From Aphidius gifuensis (taxonomy: Eukaryota > Arthropoda > Insecta > Hymenoptera > Braconidae): DNA of 64,000 nt. Shown piece by piece: positions 34,036-47,196 of this stretch (positions are counted from its first letter, which is position 1; each line of letters starts with the position of its first letter). The notes below the pieces were generated by a model that worked only from the letters and a program-made list of their open reading frames with translations, did no database searches and was not told the DNA's origin. The stretch spans positions 9,124,492 through 9,188,491 of the forward strand of contig NC_057791.1 of the NCBI RefSeq assembly GCF_014905175.1, in the 5' to 3' direction. The translations under genes were made by a program, and so were the position numbers.

Positions 34036-34936
34036 ATGTGGAGAAGGCTTGACCAAAGAACTGTATCACCACTTTCTGAAATCAGTCTGGAATCCTGCCT
34101 GAGTGAAAATGTGAATATGAACACTGTAAACTCTCACCAAGAAAAGTCGAATGCATTGTTTTATGTGGGAACTATTGACTCATTTATTACTTACGAGCAA
34201 CAATTGCATCATCAAAGTGTGAAAGTATCATCACTAAAATCAGATATAGTTATGGATAGTACCATTGAACGGGGCTTGGAAGAAACAATGATCAGAGATC
34301 AGATTGATTCCGAAAAACCTACTGATATCAATTATGTCAAAAGGGGTGAAGACAATGAAAAACCCGATACTATCATTGAAGAAAGTACTAGAAAAGATGA
34401 AATCACTCAAATCAATGAAGAACAAAGTTACGATTATAATGATAATGAAGACGTCAAAGTTGACGTTTGTCGACACAAACGTAAAGTCAAAAGTTCTTCC
34501 AGTAGTCCAGTTGATCTTACAGCCTCATCTAAAACAATAACAGAAAACAATGATCAGTATTATCACCCTCTTACAAATCTGTCGATAAATGTGCATACTC
34601 TTACAAACAGTTTAGAAACAACTAGTATGCACAGTTCTGTAAATAGTGAAACAAATAGGTTGACTTGTGCTAATGATGGTCAAAGACAGTTAGCATTAAT
34701 GCGTTACTCTAGAGGACAATGTGCTGATGGATCAATAGAAAACTTAAACCGTTCTTTGATAATCGTTAATAGTCCCATCAAAAATCAAACATCAACTGCG
34801 ACGGTACAATCATGCAAACGAAGTCTTGCTTTTTCGGTAGAAAATATACTGGATCCAAACAAGTTCACTGGCGCACGAGTTATCCATGGTCGGGTTCAAA
34901 ACAGAAAACGGCGGAGACCAGGATTTTTCCACAAAG
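34036..34936 (+). CDS. slou: Slouch/NK1 homeobox protein, exon 1 (N-terminal part)
   Basis: Encodes residues 1-300 and the first base of codon 301 of a predicted 639-residue NK1-class transcription factor. The start is the first ATG after an in-frame TGA 18 bases upstream. Two NK1 landmarks are visible: PVDLT at residues 158-162, a PxDLx motif of the type that binds the CtBP corepressor, and KRSLAFSVENILDPNKFTG at 261-279, the conserved NK1 motif containing FSVENIL, an EH1/TN-like Groucho-binding sequence. A basic run NRKRRRPG follows (289-296). The remainder is polar, probably disordered, and not recognisable. The exon ends ACAAAG|GTATTT (donor 34937); read-through gives a stop at 34948-34950. 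NK1/slouch proteins specify muscle founder and neuronal identities in insects. Homology is strong at the motifs; the N-terminal start is inferred. Confidence 0.85.
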
Positions 34937-35093
34937 GTATTTTCGATTGACTCCCGTATGGATAAATGAAGTCAGTATTATGAATTGCCATGATATTTTA
35001 TCCTTCTTAAAACGGTTATGTCATGTATGTGTATTTTGGTCTTATATTCTGACGTATTTTGTAATAAAATAGATAAATATATATATATATATA

Positions 35094-35968
35094 CACGGAG
35101 AAAAATTTACATTTTTTTTAAATATAATACCATAGCAATTTTTGCGTTGTGTTACAGTAAGCTGGAACCATAAGAGCATCATATTAAATATTGAGACAGA
35201 CCATAGCAATTTTCATTGAAAAACGCCACCTATTGGCCGTGCGACCTTCCGCGGTGTACCATAGTAATTCTTGCGATGGGCAAACGCAAAATTTATTTTG
35301 TTTATAAACGCTCGTAAAAAAATATTGTACACAAATATTTCAAGCCCAGGATTTGATCCCCATATCATCGGGATACAAATCCTACGAGTTATCCACTGCG
35401 CCACAACAACGTATGCGTAATTAAGATATTATTTGTTTTACATTAACAATTTGAAAATAAGCAAAGTCACGCCTGCGCAGTCGACTGAAAAGTGGGGGCA
35501 GTTGACATTTCTGAGTTCTTCAACAATTTTGCTATGGCCCATTGTAATTTTAAATATGTTGCTTTGTATTTGTTAGTGACACCTACAGGAGTTCCAAGAA
35601 AGTTATTAAAATTACTATGGTACATTGTAAATTTTCAGAGGATCATTTTAATTTTGTCCAAGTAAAATTTTAGAAATAAACAAAGCAAAAAAAAAAAAAA
35701 TATTTTTTGCTATGGTGCAATGTAATTTTTAGACTGGATTATTTTAAATTTTAAATTTGGTTTCTGTAAAAATTTCTTTAAATCGTAATTTTTTCATCGG
35801 GGAATAGCAAAAAAAAAAAACATGACAAAATCGCTATGGTACATTTTAATTTTTCAAGACTACAATTGTTTTTTTTCGTTGAAATGACAGTAAATTTTTT
35901 AATAATCATAATATGGTTCTATGGTAATGTGGCACCATAGTAATATTGAGTGAAAATTTTTCTCCGTG
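35094..35968. mobile_element. 875 bp MITE, inverted copy 2 of 17029-17904
   Basis: CACGGAGAAAAATTT at 35094 and complement ending 35968, flanked by TA on both sides. Only ~145 bp downstream of the slouch exon 1 read-through stop. The tRNA-like module on the minus strand is at 35340-35408 (A box TGGCGCAGTGG). Near-identity to copy 1 implies recent spread. Confidence 0.92.
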
Positions 35969-36387
35969 TATATACGCTTTAAGAATGGTCAAATATTGTT
36001 AAGTTTCTGTCAATTTTTCGTGATTTTACCATAGCTTTGTGTAGGAGAAATGACTCCAATATAATACTTCCTAAAGAGGTTGAGAATTTAAAAGATATTG
36101 TTCAAAGTTTTTTTCGTTTCTTATTTAAATCAATTTGAAATTAGTGATGACTTTTCTTTGGGTATATAACTATATATTCTTATTGAAAAACGGTTTTTTC
36201 TAAGAAAGTGCGTTATAATTTCAGATTCAATATTGAACTTGTGAATTGCCTGTCATATAACGCAGTTATATTATGAAATGATATCGTAAATTTTAAACAC
36301 TTATATTTGTACGCCAGCTGGCGCAAAATCTCTCTTTAGTTTCCATGATTAAATATGCGTGAAAACTACGGGGATGCGTTATGCCCG

Positions 36388-37001
36388 CACTGTAACAAAT
36401 TTTTAGCTGCAGCAACGAACCTTTGGATAGTTAGCAGAGGATTGTTATTTTGGCAATCCACATTTGACAGGTTACTATTCTTGTGAAAACAGCGTGCCTA
36501 CTCGTTACATTAGCTATACTTTGGATAGCTGTGGTAGCTATTCAAAGCCTGACAAGCTGGTATCGCTGTAGTAGCTATTTAGGATTGCGTATATGCATAA
36601 CTATAAGTATATAGACATACGAAGTAAAAACAATATATTAATGTACATTTACTAATTTTTAAAATTATTATCTGATTAATTTTATACTGAATTTGATGCA
36701 CCAAATAAACGCCAACTTGAATACAAAATCTTATGCTAAATTTTTAATAACTATATGCATTATTTTAGTCATTGTTAATAATAATTTGGTGCATCTGTCA
36801 ATAAAGAGAGGTTATAAACACAACAGCTGTTGACATTGAGATTATATCGAACCTGACGAGCTGGTTAGCCACGCTAGCTATCCAGTCGGCTGGAATAACT
36901 AACCGATTGTCTTTTGAATATAGCGGGCTTGATTATTAAATCAACTATCCTTTTTTAACTATCCAACGCCTCGTGACTGCAGCTAAAAATTTTTTTCCGT
37001 G
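36388..37001. mobile_element. 614 bp MITE with AAATTTTTAGCTGCAG ends and GGATAGTT/AGCTATCC words
   Basis: CACTGTAACAAATTTTTAGC at 36388 versus the complement of the right end, CACGGAAAAAAATTTTTAGC (ending 37001). The flanking dinucleotide is CG on both sides. Words TTTGGATAGTTAGC, TAGCTATTCAAAGCC, CGAGCTGGTTAGCC recur in both orientations. Likely the same superfamily as the other CACnG elements. Confidence 0.8.
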
Positions 37002-37087
37002 CGAACTTTACCTCAGTTCCACGTAACTATATAAAGCGAAATTCGCTCAATATGGAGACTAGTACAAAATAATATTGACATTAAATG

Positions 37088-38063
37088 CACTGAGAGAAAT
37101 TTTAACGAAGAATTACAAACGTAAAAGAAAGAATTACAAAGCTAATTGTAAAAACTGCGTTCCTGCCGTCATTTGTAAGAATCATTCGTATATTAATAAA
37201 TAATTTTTACAATGAAGTTAAATAAAAATTTTGGCCATTGACTATATACAATACTAAGCCATAAAATTTACATAATTTTATTGTAATTTCTCTTTTAAAA
37301 AAATGACTAAATTCACGATACTCACAAGTAAATTCTAGCAGACTGAGAATTTACCCACTACCGGTTTTAGAATTTACTATATTTTATTATAAATTTTATT
37401 TAAAAGTTGGACATTTTTTGTGCCAAGTTCGGCAGTTTGTGCTAGATTCACGGAGAATAGCAATCAATTCCCGGCAACATTTTTTCTTTTCTGTTTACAC
37501 GCTCAAAACTCGAAAACTAATTGATAAATAGAAAAAATTCATTCTTGATAAATTGTTGCGAAATAAATTACCAATAATAAACCTTGCTTAACCCCATACC
37601 TAGCTTCAACAGATGAGGCTGTAGAAATGCTTGAAATCATTCGACAATTCAATCATTTGTTCAATCAGTCGGCCATCTTTGTGTTATTTCGCCCCACAAC
37701 CAGAATTTTTATAAAGCTATATAGTAAAAAATATTTAAGTCTATGCTAACTTTTATATGTGTACATGATAAATTTCATTATATATATTAGAATATTTATT
37801 AAATTGTTCAGTATTTTTTATTCGAACATATAATACTTTTTATTGTTTCCACAAAACATACATGTTCTTTATTTTAATTAACTCATAACTCATAATCTAA
37901 TAGATTAATCAAAAATAGTAACTCTTTATAAATTTTACATCATTTAATTGTAGAATATCATCTCTCGCGGCCAGTCCCAGAAATAAAACAAAAATTACAA
38001 ATCAGTATAGTAATTTCTATTTAACCATATGATTTTAATTTTTAGTTAAAATTTCTCTCAGTG
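37088..38063. mobile_element. 976 bp MITE, inverted copy of 7066-8150
   Basis: CACTGAGAGAAATTTTAACG at 37088 and TTTTAGTTAAAATTTCTCTC AGTG ending 38063. Flanks are TG (left) and TA (right). Internal landmarks CTGGGACTGGCCGCGAGAG and ATCAATTCCCGGCAACATTT match the first copy in reverse order. Confidence 0.9.
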
Positions 38064-41000
38064 TAGAGTTTGGCAATAATTATACTTGAAAAAAAGAAGT
38101 GATTGTTCGTGAGACTCGAATCCGGTTGTGAGTGACTTGAATATTTTGGCACGACCCTAGAATAGAAGATGACTATTAAAATTTGGCTCTTTTATTAGAG
38201 CTCTTTTAAAATTCAAATATTTTATCCCACGGAGAAGTGTAACAATTACGTTTTTCATGTAAAAATGACATATTTTAAATCGGCGCATAAAAATGATTTT
38301 TTAGTCGAATAATCTTCCTAGTGTATTATTTCGTAAAATAGATAATTATTAATCAAATCATTGAAAATTTTTTCGTTGAACATAAAACTTCTACGTCTTC
38401 TTTAAGTCGTTTCTAGACGTTTCAAATTCTATATTAACGTAGTAAACCATTTATCAGTCGTTAATGGTGAATAATTAGTGATCAGCGATTAGTTATCACC
38501 AATCATTATTAGTTGTTTCTTTCTCAAGAGTAGTTTTTTATACTTCAGTAAAAATTTTAACACTTGTGGATGTTCACGGAACTATACGCGAGCGAAAATT
38601 TTAGTCTGATTTAGAACTGAATCTATTCGGATCCATTCTCGACCCTAAAAAAACCATAGCCATTTTTGGTGTTAAAATGAAGGTCCAGTATGAACCAAAT
38701 CAGATCCGTTCCGATTCAATTCGATCCAGATAATGACTGAGATATCCATATTAAATCCAACTTTTACTCGGGTCCACTCAATTTAACTGAACCACTGTAG
38801 TACTTTTTATGCAACTTATAAACTGCAGACTCTACTCAAAATTTCTCTCACTGCGTCTTTTGTTTATTAATTGCTAAAATCATGATTGAAGCTTAGAAGT
38901 TTTTGAGTACAAAAATCAAAGATTTCTATTGAATTTTACTTGCTTTGTTGAATTTACCCAAGCTCAAATTTTTTAATTTTGCAAAGTCATCCCGTCTGAA
39001 AAATAGATTTATGAGTCAGCCTTAATCTTCTATCGTCTTTCAAATAACGAATAAAAAATGTACTTGATGAAAAATTTCTTGAAAATCAAATTTTTATCTT
39101 AGGAAATTTTCAAATTTAAAACTATGGGAAAATTATTATAATGACAAAACATTTTCTTAAAATAAATACTGTGTTGATCGTAAACGCATGTGACTTACAA
39201 AAATTCTTTTTTTTTCCCTTACGTCATGAATCATTGTTCTCAATTTTAGAACAAGGGCTCCAGAAAAATCTAAAAAGGTCTTGATAGTCAATGTATATAA
39301 CTTAGAAAGAATCTTTTTTCTTCTCTGTTCATGAATAATTGTTTTTAATTAACGAACGAGAGTTCCTAAAATAATAGTAAGTCTTAAAGTAATAATGAAA
39401 CTATTTTTATCGAGTCAAAATTCACTTGACACAAGAACGTCATTAAGAAAACTGTGTAACAATATTTTCTGGAAATAACTCTTATTTCTATGAATTCTAT
39501 TTGATTAAAGAATATTGTTCAGGTGATTTTTTTTTCTTGATCAGAATACGATGACCCAAGATGAAATAATTAGGAATTTGAAAAGTGTTTTTAATGTTAT
39601 ATTTTATTTGAATTATTGAATTATCTCCGGTGATTTTTATGATTATTTACAAATATTTTCCGATATTCTATTGGTATTTGAAAGGGTATAAATGGAGAGC
39701 TCGAGAGTTGATTCTAAAACACGATTGTCTATGACCGGTATTTTTAATATTCGAGTATTTTGAAAGTGTTTGAAAATAATTCTTTTACTAAAATAATCTT
39801 AAAACTAAATGACCGAAAATGACGTATTTGTAGATAGATGATTAAAAACAAAATAAAAAATTTACATACTATAGCGCTATCAAATTGAAATTAAAAAAAA
39901 TCAAATTATATCAATACATAATTAATTGATAATTTTAGTAGATTATAACGATTTAGAAATATCAGAACCACACTGAAAAAAATTGAAGGTTGTGCCCATA
40001 AAAAAGTTACTTGTTTTGAAAAAAACAGAATTAGGAAATTAAGATAAGATTAACTCGTTGTAAGCAATTGCAGCTCAGATCAAGAAACTATTTTTGCAGT
40101 TCTAACTCGACCCAAAACTAATAATTATAGAGCGACAGAATATTTTACTGTAGCAAAAATTTAACTTTCTGAAGTGTCGAAAATTCTCTTTGAATTTCAG
40201 TGATACTTGTTGCGTTGAAGAATTCATTTTTTTCTCATAAGTTTACAACTGTTTTTGTAAATATAGAGTGATTTTTAATAAATGATATAGCATCTTGGAT
40301 TGTTAGTTCATTCGAATAAAATATAGGCGTTACTTGGGTAATTAATTATATTTCTTATTAGTTATAACTTAGCCTATGATTAATGTCAAAATTATGATCT
40401 CCAAAACAGTAAAATAAAAAAAAATCAAACTTACAAAAAATTAATTACAGTAAATGTTTTCTTGTCATAAGAAAATATAGCGTCTCATCTTTTTTGAATA
40501 TTATTTTAAAAGAGGGAAAAATTCAGATTAGTTGGTGATTATATCTTCTTGAATACTCGAACCAGTTTCTTCAAATATATAAAATGATTTGAGAGCGAAT
40601 GCCATGAAAAATTGATTGAAAATAATACTTACTCGTTTTACAAAAATGTTAGTTTTATTTTCTGGATTCCGATTTTAGAGAGAAACGTTTAACTAAGAAA
40701 CTTTTGAGTTTTTCAAAGATTTAGACTTATTCTGTCAAATCAACTTATTCTTATATGTAGTAATAACAAACGGCTGTAATCATATTAATATTTTTAATAA
40801 ATAAAATCCAATCTAGATTATTTTATAATTATATCATCAAATATCAAAACAATTTTCTCGTGAAGAATAACAAAAAGTGAAAGCAAAGAAAAATTGGTTT
40901 CAGACAGCTTCTTTCGGAAAAACTTCAATTTGGTTTTTGTGATTCCGTTCTTGGCAGAGAAAATATATTTCAAACTAAGAAGTTGTTGAGTTTCCTAACG

Positions 41001-41793
41001 AATGTATTTTTTTTCTTATAATTGTCTGTATTGAGAATGGGATGAAAAACAACTAAATAATACAAAAATTTTCCTGAAATAGGCAAAGTCTGCAAGTTCT
41101 ATAATATCGTATGCTTTCTTGATTTAAAAAAATCAAACCAATATTTGTACTATTTTCAATAAAATTTAAAATAAGAATATAAGATAAATACTTTTCAGCG
41201 CATTCATAGAAATCTATTTTCATTATTGAATTTATAATAATAACATTGTACACATAAAGTGTGTGAGTCAAAAATCTCATTAAAAATGAGGAAACTCATT
41301 CATTTATGATAATTTGATGATTCACCCATACAATTTTGTCATTATAAATTCAATAATGAACTTCAAAGTTCAAATACTATGAAAACTACAGTCTTATCTG
41401 TATAAGAGGGTAAAAGTTTAATTGAAACTAATCTCATGAAATGCTTTAGTAGCTAGAAGCCTCGATTTTGAACTTGAACATCCAGTGTTTATATCCCGCT
41501 ACAGGAAATAGAAAAAATGACAAAGGTATAACATGGTCTTCACAAATTTTAATCGAATACTTATATTTACCTTGCCAATACCAAGTATTATCGTTTTATA
41601 AATACTTTTTAAATTACCAAAAATGAAATACAAAAAGTACTTTTAATGGCGCTCAAAAACATAATTTGAAGTATCAAACACAATTGTGTACCATCAAAAT
41701 ACCTCGATTTTTTCTTCTCTGGCAGTTATACCTTAACCTAGATTTAACATAGTCACCTAGTCAAATTATATTTCTTTATTCAAATTCCATTTC

Positions 41794-41845
<52 letters not shown>

Positions 41846-42950
41846 ACAACTAGTTAAAAATTTTTTTTTTCTATTTTTTAATTAGTTTTCAAGTGTTGAT
41901 AAGAAAATAAAAACTCCACTCTCGTTTATCTGAATTCGAATTCGGTACTACTCAACCTCGGCAGATATGATACGGATTAAACATAGCGTTGTCTATCTAA
42001 ACATCCATTTATGTCATGTCAATTCATAGAATTTACCAACATTAGGCCAATTAGCAGCAAATCTTATAAATAAAAAAATAGACATGCACCTGAATATGAA
42101 TTTCATCGCTATTTGTTTTGAGCATCTTTTATAGATATCTTTTATATATTTTCTTAATTGTTTATTGTTTAAAATCATTGTTATATTTTATTTCCTAAAT
42201 TTTCGTTGATGTAAATATATGTAAATAGTGAGAAGTCATTTCATAATTGAAAAAGTAAATTTGCAATGTTAAATTATATACTAATTCACTAAGCTTGGCT
42301 GATCAATAGTTGAACAACCAACTTAAACTTTCATATATATTTATTATAACTACTCGATTGTTACGTTATTATTTGAAGGAGAAATTTTCTTCAAAACTAC
42401 ATATATTAATTAGAAGAACTTGACTTAACTGTTCTCAAAAAAACGTCCACTATAAAAAAAAATATATAATTTGAAGAAAGTCATGTCATAAAATGAGTGG
42501 ATACTAGCAATATCATTATGGTATCACGAGATGAAGTTTTTTAGAATAGCCATTTTTAGAAACTAAAAATTTCGTCTTGGCTAGTTAGGTTTTTTTGATC
42601 TTCCATAATTTTTATTAAAATATAATTTCACAGTCTTGGTCCCATCAGTCTTCTCAGGGCAATTTGAATCTTTTTTTTTTTTTTAATTTTCACTTTCCAT
42701 ATATTTTTTTTAAATGTGGGCTCCAGAATGCACCCCACTGTGATTGGAAAAAAGATTCAAACAATTGTTAACTATCGTCTCAAAAATCAAGACTCAGAAA
42801 GACTTTGGTCTTTTAAAACTATATATTTATGTTCTATTTCGAAAGACGATAGAAGAAGCTGAAAGACAATGAAAAAAAATTTGAAAGACTGAGGATAAAT
42901 CGTATATTTCATTTTAGGTTGCTGGTATAATGCGATACTTGAGTTAATTA

Positions 42951-43798
42951 TAGTGTTTCCATGATAGACGATAATCACGATATGATACGATTCGATAATT
43001 CCCTCACGATAATTACGATAATGCAATAATATCGTGAAAAAAAAATTTTTTTTTTTAATTCAAGAAATTTCAATAAAAATATAATTCAAGAGGATTGTTT
43101 GTTTATATTGATGCTGTAAAACAATACTGACTGAAATTTTGATAAATATTATTAGGCCTATACTTTAAATGAGTATATAATAGTTTTTTAGTGTTTATAT
43201 TCAGTTATTTATTGAAAATTAAGTATTTAATCTTAAAGATAATAATTTGAGGTATTATATGTCAGTGATTTCATTTTTTTTTTTTCAAGAGTGTGTGCCG
43301 TCTACTATTTTCCATTAACTTAAGCTATAATCATGTTTATATATTTCTATTTATTTAAAAGTAAACAAAAAACACTGTTTTGTACTCGACTCAATCCAAA
43401 CAGATGTAATCAAATGGAAAATTTTAACGACAATATTCATTTATTTTTAAAAAATTTATTTATAGTTATGTCCAGCTGTATAATATGACGATAAAATAAA
43501 AATTATAATATTAAATGAAAATATAATATTATAATTAATTAATTACGTAAAATATATCATTAAATTATTTACAAGAATATCGTCATATTCACGATAATCT
43601 CGTAATAATTACAAAAATATCGTCATATTCACAACAATTTCATAATATTAAGGAGAATATCGCCGAGAATGTCGTTGATATTATCGGCAATAATTTTGAC
43701 AATAGTCACAACATTGACGATACGATACGATAACAGACCCGACGATACGATACGATAATGCCTGGATTATCGTATCGTATCGTATCGCGGCAACACTA
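42951..43798. mobile_element. 848 bp hAT-like element of ATCGTATCG words
   Basis: TAGTGTTTCCATGATAGACG at 42951 and CGCGGCAACACTA ending 43798 are imperfect inverted ends. GTTAATTA (42943-42950) and GTTAATTC (43799-43806) are a 7/8 target duplication, the hAT length. Both terminal zones consist of GATACGATACGATAATC words and complements; the middle is plain AT-rich DNA. Confidence 0.8.
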
Positions 43799-43959
43799 GT
43801 TAATTCGAAAATGTAATTATAATTGTATTATAAGTTTTCATTGAAATCTTCCAATGTTTATTTTCCGCTATTTCAATTACTTACGTCAAAAATTCTAGAA
43901 AAAATTAATTTGGTGAAATGCAGGAATCATGGTTTTTTATTGATTATTCATCTATCTTG

Positions 43960-45060
43960 ATTTTGTAATCAAATGTATAATTTTTCGGTTATTATATAAG
44001 CTTTTACACTTATACAGTTTTGCCTATATCTACTAACGTGTCGAGTCTCCCTTCTGTTCTGGCACACTCCTAGTGTCACGACTGAGTGAATCATATCCTC
44101 GGTTGTTATGATAATCGCATGGCATCGCGTCATATCAAGCCAAGCCGCCCAGAAAATTGCCTCTCCTGCATCACAATGACATACCCTCGGCTCCGAATCC
44201 ACTTCTCTTCGACACTGATGGGCCGTTTCCCTACACTATTTTTTTTTCTTTTTGTATATTTTTTTTCTCATAGTTTCTTCTTTGTTGTCTCCAAGAATTT
44301 TCTGGAATCACAAGTAGTAAAATTGAGATATGATAAACTTATTTCGTGCCACAATTCACAAAATAGACGAGAAATTCACTAGTGTTTGTAATAATTTGGA
44401 AAGTTTATATCAGAATGATTTTTGATACGGTATATATTCTGTTTTTGAGACATAAATATTATCAGTCATTGTTCTCAAAAGCTATTAACAAAACATAGCA
44501 TAGATAAAATATTTTAAATTAACAAAAATATGAGAGAGGAGAAATGGTAGAACGAATAAAAACTGAAGGGAGAGAAACAGAGAGTTTGCAAGAACGATCA
44601 CGCGTTAACGAGATACAAATCCCATTACGGCGTAAACCTTCTCAATCCGTCACCCTCTACGGACTTCGAATCGTTCTATTCTTTTAGCCCTTAACCCTGC
44701 CGGTTGAAGCTAAGGCTATGGACCACGAGCCATGTCAATTTGGATAATGTTTCTATCTCAGTTCCACGTTTATTCGAACATATGTCTGTTTCATTTTATT
44801 TGTCGGGCTATCCATCGTCGTCCCCAAGTTCTATACAGCTCTTTCCTCCTTTCCATCACTCGGCTCTACTCAGAGCCAGGGAATATCTGTCCCCGGGACA
44901 TCTGCGCGCTGATTGAATCTCTAATCTCGTCACTTTCATTGCAAATGATTGGCCGAACGACGATATGATTGAAACGAGCGGGGTGGTTGAACAGTTTGCC
45001 ATGCTACAGATTCCCATTCTCAAATAGTCGTTTCTACCTTTGGCTTTATCACAGACAATA
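43960..45060 (+). promoter_or_regulatory. Candidate cis-regulatory block in slouch intron, upstream of exon 2
   Basis: About 44030-44230 and 44570-45060 are repeat-free and clearly richer in G/C than the rest of the intron. They contain homeobox-type ATTA/TAAT cores (CAAATGATTGG at about 44942) and E boxes (ACATATGT at about 44779). Developmental homeobox introns often carry enhancers, but function here is inferred only from composition and position. Overlapping short open frames on both strands give no recognisable protein. Confidence 0.4.
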
Positions 45061-45208
45061 AATTGTGCTCGTGTTTTATTTTCTATCATTGTCTTTACAA
45101 ACCGATTCAATCACAAGTCAATAAAACTGAAAAAAATTGGCAAATAAGTTTTACTGTATACATTTTATATAACATTGGATATCACTCTAGAATGTTTGTC
45201 AGTGTTAA

Positions 45209-46246
<1,038 letters not shown>

Positions 46247-46640
46247 CGATCCTTGTAATTATAATGGAATCATTGATATTTTTCTGTTTCCGTTGGATAC
46301 ACGCATAACTCATTCTTGACTACAATTGTGATTATACAAAATTGCAGTGATTTCATGCCTGACTTGAGATACTCAGTTATATGGAAACATGAGGATATCC
46401 TTACTTATTTTACTGTTAACTACTGTTGTTATTGGAAGCTGATTGTGGTCTCAATCCAAGCATCACTAGTAGTAATTTACTGAGATATCAAGTTCAAATA
46501 TACTAATCATTCATGATTAGTTGTAGAGAACAACTACAGAAAAAATTGTGCACAATATTGTATTGCCATCATTTTAATCTAAGTAATTTGAGATATGCCA
46601 AAAATCAATTTCCATTACTAACTGTAAAGAATAAATACTA
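46247..46640 (+). other. slou: Probable 3' UTR of slouch with polyadenylation signal
   Basis: Non-repetitive sequence after the stop; AATAAA at 46630-46635 is the first strong poly(A) signal I see. End site inferred. Confidence 0.5.
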
Positions 46641-46985
46641 CATACGTTATAATTGTACATAATCTTTTATTGATAAGATCTATTGTTAATTGAAAAAAAA
46701 GTTTTTACAATTTTTTTTCCTAGAAATAATAATAATGCATTTGATGAACGCATAACTTTTGCGTCACCAAGCAATAAGATTTATGAAAAAGCGATTTTTA
46801 TTTGAAGCCCGTAGTTAACATCCCTGAAGAAAAAGAAACGAAAACAATTTATTAATTTTCAGCCATCAATACAATAATTTTCAGGTTTAAATTTTTTATA
46901 ATTTAAGTATTAAGACGACTAGCAATGTAAGGAAAGATTTAAGCTTCGCAAATTCTTTATTTAGTTGTATAGTATATGAAAATCT
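46641..46985. other. No feature recognised
   Basis: AT-rich intergenic sequence downstream of slouch. Confidence 0.4.
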
Positions 46986-47196
46986 CAACAAAAAAAAAAA
47001 ACAAAGTTTTTTTACGAAAAAAGTGTCAAGTATTCGAAATTGTCACTAATTGTGGGATTATTAATTAAGATGTGATACCAGAGAGACAAGAAGGAAATAT
47101 ATTTTATCTTAATTAATATACTCACAATAAGTGACAATTTCGAATACTTGACACTTTTTTTGTAAAAAAACTTTGTTTTTTTTTTTGTTGAGATAT
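46986..47196. repeat. ~210 bp hairpin (AAAGTGTCAAGTATTCGAAATTG)
   Basis: CAAAGTTTTTTTACGAAAAAAG, TGTCAAGTATTCGAAATTGT at 47000-47040 pairs with ACAATTTCGAATACTTGACA, CTTTTTTTGTAAAAAAACTTTG at 47130-47180. One arm recurs at 3010-3060. Confidence 0.85.

Noticed and set aside
17594..35404. Near-identical 63-codon frames at 17594-17785 and 35213-35404 as a duplicated gene
   Set aside because: They lie at the same place in two copies of one MITE and start inside its tRNA-like core.
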